Positions 40,478 to 45,525 of a stretch of 45,525 nt of DNA are shown here, piece after piece (within the stretch, counting starts at the first letter, position 1; each line of letters starts with the position of its first letter). The notes beneath the pieces were generated by a model. It worked only from the letters and a program-made list of their open reading frames with translations, had not been told where the DNA came from and did no database searches. Made by a program: the position numbers and the translations under genes. The DNA lies in assembly GCA_031554725.1 (NCBI GenBank), contig JAVBUZ010000123.1, positions 1 through 45,525 on the forward strand. Reading direction: 5' to 3'. This DNA comes from JAVBUZ01 sp031554725 (lineage in GTDB: Bacteria; Bacillota; Clostridia; Lachnospirales; Lachnospiraceae).

Positions 40478-42658
40478 TTATTTTTCTATAGACGCCTTAG
40501 AAAACACTCCAACTACCTGTTCTCCCGCAGAGACATCTTCTTTCACTTCATTTTGTGGAGAAGCTTCTGCTGCTTCTTCATTAGCTGTTTCTTCTACTAT
40601 CTCTACGCTTACTTCTTTCTCTTCAACCACTTCTGGCTTTTCAACCTTTTCCTCTTCCTTTTTTTCTTCTGGTTCAGGAAGACCTTTTTCTTTACGGAAA
40701 ATTTCCATAAATTCTTTACCAGTAATGGTTTCTTTTTCAATTAAGAAATCTGCTAGCTTATCCATGATATCTCTATTTTCTCTAAGAAGCTCTAATGCTT
40801 TTTCATAGCTTTCTTTCAAAATAGCAATAACCTCTTGGTCAACCTCTGCTGCTGTAGCATCACTACAATTTAAGCTTGCGCTACCATCAAGATATTTATT
40901 TTGCACGGTTGCAAGGCCAATAAGTCCAAATTTCTTGCTCATGCCATATTGTGTTATCATAGCTTTTGCAATATCAGTAGCCTTTTCAATGTCATTTGCT
41001 GCACCTGAGGTTACTGTCTCAAATACAATTTCTTCTGCTGCACGACCTGCTACAAGACCAACTAACATCGAACGAAGCTCCGCTTCCGTATTCAAGTATT
41101 TTTCTTCCTCCGGCACATGCATAACATAACCCAAGGCTCCCATGGTTCTTGGAACAATAGTAATTTTTTGTACAGGCTCTGAATTTTTCTGTAATGCACT
41201 AACAAGAGCATGACCCACTTCATGGTAAGAAACAATCTTTCTTTCCTCTTTACTCATGATACGATCTTTCTTCTCTTTACCAACTAGTACCTGCTCTACG
41301 GCACCAAACAAGTCCTTTTGGCAAACCCACTCTCTGCCCTCTTTGACTGCATTAATAGCAGCTTCATTAATCATATTAGCAAGATCAGAACCTACGGCAC
41401 CACTCGTAGCTAATGCAATTGCATCAAAGTCTACGGTTTCATCCATAGCAACATCTTTCGCGTGTACCTTTAAAATATCAACACGACCCTTTAGGTCTGG
41501 CTTATCTACAATAATTCTACGGTCAAAACGGCCCGGACGAAGAAGTGCCTTGTCTAAGATTTCCGGTCTATTTGTCGCTCCCAAAATAAGAACACCCTTA
41601 GAAGAATCAAAACCATCCATTTCTGATAAAAGCTGATTTAACGTCTGTTCACGTTCTTCATTACCCCCACCATACTTAGAATCACGACTTCTACCAATAG
41701 CATCTATTTCATCTATAAAAATAATACAAGGTGCATTTTTTGTTGCTTCCTTAAATAAATCACGTACTCTGGAAGCACCAACACCAACATATAGCTCAAT
41801 AAAATCTGAACCAGTAAGAGAAAAGAAGGGAACTCCCGCTTCACCTGCCACCGCTTTAGCAAGTAACGTTTTACCAGTACCTGGAGGGCCTACGAGCAAC
41901 GCTCCTTTTGGTAACTTCGCACCAATCTTGGAATACTTTGCTGGGTTATGCAAGAAATCAACGACTTCTTGTAATGATTCTTTTGCCTCATCTTCACCCG
42001 CTACATCTTTAAAGGTAATTCCTGTTTCTTTTTGTACATATACCTTTGCATTACTTTTTCCAACTCCCATTGGGCCACCGCCGCCTTTTGACATCTTGCG
42101 GAACACAAACCCAAGAACCACCCAAAGCATAACAAGAGGTAATACATAATATAAAAGAATTTCCATAATAAAGCCCGTGCTATCTGGCAAATAGCCCCAT
42201 ATTTCAACACCTGCTGCATTTAATTTTTCTACTAGTGTATCATCATCTACAAGAGCTGTATAATATGTTGTTTTTGCTACCGGTGCAAAATAAAACAAAT
42301 TTTCATAAGGATTTGTTTTTTCAGCTTCTGTTACTACAGGAGTAATATCGATTCTATCAGATGTAAATTGAACACTTTTTACTTCTCCTAGCTCCACCTT
42401 GTTTAAAAACTCGCTATAACTAATTTCATTCGAAGTTACTCCCATAGCACTTCTCATAAAGTAGCTGATACAAAGCAGTACAACCAAAGACGCAATCAAG
42501 TATAACATGATATTTACTTTCTTGGGGTCACGATTATTTCCCGGTCCATTAGGACCTTGCCCGCCTGATCCACGTCCACCAGAACCATTGGATCCACCGC
42601 CTTGGCCTCCTCCATTATATCCATTTCCATTGTTATAGTTATCTGTATTGTTATCCAT
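40478..42658 (-). CDS. ftsH: ATP-dependent zinc metalloprotease FtsH
   Basis: A membrane AAA+ protease that extracts and degrades membrane and regulatory proteins. 726 residues. A Gly/Asn-rich tail (residues 1-45) precedes the first membrane helix (about 49-68); an extracellular domain and a second helix (near 163-185) follow. Walker A is GPPGTGKT (257-264), Walker B IIFIDE (312-317), the second region of homology TNRPEILDKALLRPGRFDR, and the zinc site HEVGH (479-483), where most relatives have HEAGH. The C-terminus is a long Glu/Lys/Val-rich tail. The glycine-rich N-terminal extension is unusual. The promoter is at 42721-42749. HflK and a broken HflC, its usual partners, are at 12439-14325. 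Confidence 0.97.
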   Translation of the reverse strand: MDNNTDNYNNGNGYNGGGQGGGSNGSGGRGSGGQGPNGPGNNRDPKKVNIMLYLIASLVVLLCISYFMRSAMGVTSNEISYSEFLNKVELGEVKSVQFTSDRIDITPVVTEAEKTNPYENLFYFAPVAKTTYYTALVDDDTLVEKLNAAGVEIWGYLPDSTGFIMEILLYYVLPLVMLWVVLGFVFRKMSKGGGGPMGVGKSNAKVYVQKETGITFKDVAGEDEAKESLQEVVDFLHNPAKYSKIGAKLPKGALLVGPPGTGKTLLAKAVAGEAGVPFFSLTGSDFIELYVGVGASRVRDLFKEATKNAPCIIFIDEIDAIGRSRDSKYGGGNEEREQTLNQLLSEMDGFDSSKGVLILGATNRPEILDKALLRPGRFDRRIIVDKPDLKGRVDILKVHAKDVAMDETVDFDAIALATSGAVGSDLANMINEAAINAVKEGREWVCQKDLFGAVEQVLVGKEKKDRIMSKEERKIVSYHEVGHALVSALQKNSEPVQKITIVPRTMGALGYVMHVPEEEKYLNTEAELRSMLVGLVAGRAAEEIVFETVTSGAANDIEKATDIAKAMITQYGMSKKFGLIGLATVQNKYLDGSASLNCSDATAAEVDQEVIAILKESYEKALELLRENRDIMDKLADFLIEKETITGKEFMEIFRKEKGLPEPEEKKEEEKVEKPEVVEEKEVSVEIVEETANEEAAEASPQNEVKEDVSAGEQVVGVFSKASIEK

Positions 42659-42720
42659 ACTGACTCCATTTCTTCTTCATTTAGTCAATTTTCCCAATTT
42701 AATTTATTACAATTTACTTT

Positions 42721-42749
42721 ATTATAGGTACTGAAACTGGATAAATCAA
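42721..42749 (-). promoter_or_regulatory. Promoter of ftsH
   Basis: TTGATT (42744-42749) and TATAAT (42721-42726) on the minus strand, 17 bases apart, 63 bases before the ftsH start. Confidence 0.7.
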
Positions 42750-42865
42750 TAGAGTATTTGTGAAATTATCGTGTTATCTCTAAAAGATTTATTAATTTTT
42801 TATTATTTACAGTAGATTTTTATCCTATCCCTATATTATAATGGTTGAATTAGGAGGACGTTATT

Positions 42866-44470
42866 ATGTCAGTGAAATATGTTTTCGTTACAGGCGGTGT
42901 TGTTTCCGGCTTAGGAAAAGGAATTACAGCCGCATCATTAGGAAGATTATTAAAAGCTCGTGGTTATAAAGTAACCATGCAAAAGTTTGATCCATATCTT
43001 AATATTGATCCAGGAACCATGAACCCAATTCAGCATGGTGAAGTTTTTGTTACCGATGATGGTGCAGAAACCGATTTAGATTTAGGCCACTATGAAAGAT
43101 TTATTGACGAAAGTTTGGACAAGAATTCCAACATCACTAGTGGTAAAATATATTGGTCTGTTTTACAGAAGGAACGTAGAGGTGATTACGGCGGTGGTAC
43201 CGTTCAGGTAATTCCTCACATTACCAATGAAATTAAAAGTCGTTTCTATCGTAACTTTACCGATACAGATACTAGAATAGCTATCATTGAAGTAGGTGGA
43301 ACCGTAGGTGATATTGAAAGCCAGCCTTTCTTAGAATCTATCCGTCAATTTCAGCATGAAATAGGTCGTGAAAATGCTATTTTAATTCATGTAACTCTTA
43401 TCCCTTATTTAAGTGCCTCACAGGAGCTTAAGACCAAGCCTACTCAGGCCAGTGTTAAGGATTTACAGGGTATGGGACTTCAGCCCGATATCATTGTATG
43501 CCGTAGCGAGCATCCTGTTGATCAAGATATGAAGGACAAGATTGCTTTATTCTGTAATGTACCAAGCAAACACGTATTACAGAATTTAGACGTTGAATAT
43601 TTATATGAAGCACCACTAGCAATGGAAGAAGAGCAGCTTGCTCAAGTGGCTTGCGAATCTCTTCACTTAGATTGCCCAACTCCAGATTTAACAGATTGGA
43701 AAAAAATGGTTTCTGACTTAAGAACACCTACCAACGAAGTTACCATTGCTCTCGTTGGAAAATACGTAGCGCTTCATGATGCCTATATCAGTGTAGTGGA
43801 AGCCCTAAAGCATGGTGGTATTCCAAATCACTGCACTGTTAACATTAAATGGATTGACTCTGAAACTGTAACCGAAGAAACTGTAAATACTCTTTTAGAT
43901 GGTGTAAACGGTATTTTAGTTCCTGGTGGTTTTGGTTCAAGAGGCATTGAAGGTAAGGTTCTTGCTATTCAGTATGCTAGAACTAAAAAGATTCCATTCC
44001 TTGGTTTATGCCTCGGTATGCAGTTAACTATTGTAGAATATGCAAGAAACGTTCTTGGACATAAAGATGCTCATAGCATTGAACTTGATCCTAACACAAA
44101 ACATCCTGTAATTGCTCTTATGCCAGATCAAAGTGGGGTAGAGGATTTAGGTGGAACGTTAAGACTTGGTTCATATCCCTGTGTACTTGATAAAAATTCT
44201 AAGGCTTATGCAGTATATAAAGAAGACGTTATTCACGAACGTCACCGACATCGCTATGAAGTAAACAATGATTATCGTACTGAACTAACAGAAAAGGGCT
44301 TATGTCTCTCTGGTACTTCTCCTGATAATCGTATTGTGGAAATGTGTGAAATCACAGAGCATCCATTCTTTGTTGCAACACAAGCTCACCCAGAATTAAA
44401 GTCAAGACCTAATAGACCACATCCTCTATTTAAAGGTTTGGTTGAAGCAGCATTAAGCAACAAACAATAA
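42866..44470 (+). CDS. pyrG: CTP synthase
   Basis: Makes CTP from UTP, ATP and glutamine, the last step of pyrimidine nucleotide synthesis. 534 residues. The synthase domain starts KYVFVTGGVVSGLGKGITAA, followed by KFDPYLNIDPGTMNPIQHGE and EVGGTVGDIESQPFLESIRQ. The class I glutaminase domain, from about residue 290, has GGFGSRGIEGK, the nucleophile elbow GLCLGMQLT (Cys near residue 381), and the late His-Glu pair in QAHPELKSRP. It is a single-gene plus-strand unit with TTAGGAGGACG upstream and a strong terminator. The leader shows TATAAT about 30 bases before the start but no clear -35 box, and no pyrG attenuator with a G-run at the 5' end was seen. Confidence 0.99.
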   Translation: MSVKYVFVTGGVVSGLGKGITAASLGRLLKARGYKVTMQKFDPYLNIDPGTMNPIQHGEVFVTDDGAETDLDLGHYERFIDESLDKNSNITSGKIYWSVLQKERRGDYGGGTVQVIPHITNEIKSRFYRNFTDTDTRIAIIEVGGTVGDIESQPFLESIRQFQHEIGRENAILIHVTLIPYLSASQELKTKPTQASVKDLQGMGLQPDIIVCRSEHPVDQDMKDKIALFCNVPSKHVLQNLDVEYLYEAPLAMEEEQLAQVACESLHLDCPTPDLTDWKKMVSDLRTPTNEVTIALVGKYVALHDAYISVVEALKHGGIPNHCTVNIKWIDSETVTEETVNTLLDGVNGILVPGGFGSRGIEGKVLAIQYARTKKIPFLGLCLGMQLTIVEYARNVLGHKDAHSIELDPNTKHPVIALMPDQSGVEDLGGTLRLGSYPCVLDKNSKAYAVYKEDVIHERHRHRYEVNNDYRTELTEKGLCLSGTSPDNRIVEMCEITEHPFFVATQAHPELKSRPNRPHPLFKGLVEAALSNKQ

Positions 44471-44481
44471 CGCTCGTTATC

Positions 44482-44523
44482 AAAAAACTGCTAAAACATC
44501 TTATCTGTTTTAGCAGTTTTTTT
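44482..44523 (+). terminator. Intrinsic terminator of pyrG
   Basis: AACTGCTAAAACA pairs with TGTTTTAGCAGTT over 13 perfect base pairs, with the loop TCTTATC, flanked by A- and T-runs, so it can act in both directions. Confidence 0.92.
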
Positions 44524-44655
44524 CTTTTTATCTTTTATTTTTTTGCAAGTCGTATTTTCTATACTTGCAAAATTTTTCTCATTTTTTCCAATTTTGCAAG
44601 TTTTCCACCACTTGCTTTGTACAAATAGACCACGTTTGTGCTCTCTATTTTTGTA

Positions 44656-45525
44656 CTATCTTAACCTTGTCCTTATTTCAGTTGTAACTGGCTCTCCCAC
44701 CTCAATTACACAAGTGACTGGATACGCTTCTAACTCCTTACCATTTTTGTAGGCTCTTACTGTAATGGAATAGTTCTTATTTTTAGGAGTGTATAAAGGT
44801 ACCATAAACTGTAGGTTTTCTTCCTGACGATAGCTGGGGGACTTCGTGTAGTTAAATACCTTGTTTAACTTCGGATTTAGGTCTGTCATCGGTTTTGGAA
44901 ATTCCACTTCTACCCTATCTGCGTAACCGTAAGTTACGATATTTAGGATGCCACTTTCTCCTGATTTAAAGATCGGCTCATGAGGTTCTAGGATTCTTGT
45001 TACACTAGCTTCTAGTGAAAACTCCGTGGTTCCATAGGTTTCTATTCGTTCATTTCCTACATTGTCTACTGCATAAAGGGTCACTGTAAAATCACCGCTA
45101 AAGATTGGTTCATCCTCAGTGATATCCATGATAACTGCGCCACTTGCATCCGGCGTGTAGGTTTTCTTGGAGTAATTATCTTGATTAAGTATTTCTACAT
45201 AAAAGTCTCTTACACCGCTTAGGTCATCCGTTGCACTAAGAGAAAGGGTAATCGCTCCATCCTTACGATTAATTAGGGTAAGGGTGGTAAGTTCTGCTGT
45301 TCCACGAAAGGTGGGTGCTTCTCCATCTCCAATTAAGGTAATGACATGGCCTGTATCTTCTGCTATGTCACTATATACAACGGTGTCTTTATAGTCTGCA
45401 CCACAGCTAGGAATCACCGATATATGCTTGCCATGATAGGTTTCTGCTAGGGTAAAGGCTTTTTCTATCTTTATATCCTTGCAGGTATTACTTCTTGTGG
45501 TAATGGTATAGGATGCATCCTGTAA
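44656..45525 (-). CDS. Extracellular protein with Ig-like repeats, N-terminus beyond window
   Basis: The frame is open from the window edge to a TAA at 44656, giving the last 289 residues. The sequence is rich in beta strands, with short Ig- or bacterial-Big-like segments: APTFRGTAELTTLTLINRKD, ITLSLSATDDLSGVRDFYVE, and FTVTLYAVDNVGNERIETYG. This pattern, with Asp-Asp-Leu-Ser-Gly and Asp-Asn-Val-Gly motifs, is common in cell-wall or secreted adhesin and enzyme accessory modules. A Cys occurs in the edge-proximal part. A GTG at 45417 is not the start, since the frame continues without a stop. No LPxTG or SLH motif is in this tail. Function unknown. Confidence 0.75.
   Translation of the reverse strand, partial: LQDASYTITTRSNTCKDIKIEKAFTLAETYHGKHISVIPSCGADYKDTVVYSDIAEDTGHVITLIGDGEAPTFRGTAELTTLTLINRKDGAITLSLSATDDLSGVRDFYVEILNQDNYSKKTYTPDASGAVIMDITEDEPIFSGDFTVTLYAVDNVGNERIETYGTTEFSLEASVTRILEPHEPIFKSGESGILNIVTYGYADRVEVEFPKPMTDLNPKLNKVFNYTKSPSYRQEENLQFMVPLYTPKNKNYSITVRAYKNGKELEAYPVTCVIEVGEPVTTEIRTRLR

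Noticed and set aside
42540..42650. Microsatellite-like GGN repeat
   Set aside because: The low-complexity bases are the codons of the glycine/asparagine-rich start of FtsH and not a separate repeat element.
1..45525. CRISPR array, tRNA, rRNA, insertion sequence or prophage genes
   Set aside because: I saw no regularly spaced repeats, no tRNA cloverleaf candidate, and no transposase, integrase or capsid-type protein on either strand.

Overview
The window is AT-rich chromosomal DNA from a low-GC Gram-positive anaerobe, most likely a Lachnospiraceae-type Clostridium. Four things point there: strong AGGAGG-type ribosome binding sites with sigma-A promoters, an HprK/ROK-glucokinase/MurB/RapZ/WhiA/Crh-like cluster, an anaerobic glycerol module (GlpA-like, FAD oxidoreductase, DUF1667, GlpK), and a YtcQ/LplABC-type sugar importer without its own ATPase. 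I found no tRNA, rRNA, CRISPR array, insertion sequence or phage genes. Species identity is inferred.

Layout. From 1 to 12200 all genes are on the minus strand: a membrane glycosyltransferase-like protein cut by the window edge, UppP, a patatin-like lipase, an aminotransferase, a TPR-GGDEF cyclase, the glycerol module, a ferredoxin-type aldo/keto reductase and a polysaccharide deacetylase. Plus-strand hflK and hflC follow (12439-14325); hflC is interrupted by an in-frame TAA. Converging on them is a compact four-gene minus-strand operon (19983-14396): a Zn-ribbon/TPR/TIR protein with membrane segments, an SPFH protein with a SHOCT-like tail, a small membrane protein, and a second Zn-ribbon/TPR/TIR protein. 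This is the best candidate in the window for an undescribed system. I read it as a membrane-associated stress or defence module with probable NAD-cleaving TIR effectors, but the function is inferred.

From 20246 to 27371 come a YghZ-like aldo/keto reductase, the glnK-amt ammonium pair (near-consensus promoter followed directly by a terminator-like leader hairpin), a GNAT fusion, a cyclophilin, a non-coding stretch with a candidate small RNA and a dispersed repeat, class II fructose-bisphosphate aldolase, a diacylglycerol-kinase-family lipid kinase and a Crh-like HPr paralogue. From 27388 to 33938 the carbon-control and cell-envelope cluster runs whiA, rapZ, murB, glcK, hprK, uvrC. From 33957 to 40474 lie a small PH-like membrane protein, the ABC importer and its likely membrane-bound AraC-type regulator. 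FtsH (40478-42658) and plus-strand PyrG (42866-44470) follow, and the window ends in the C-terminal part of a large extracellular protein.

How the genes fit together. The glycerol module feeds triose phosphate to the aldolase level of glycolysis. HprK and the Crh-like protein (Ser46 kept, His15 replaced by Glu) suggest carbon catabolite control without PTS phosphotransfer by this paralogue. GlnK and Amt couple ammonium uptake to nitrogen state. FtsH, HflK and the broken hflC form a membrane quality-control theme, next to a second SPFH protein embedded with TIR proteins.
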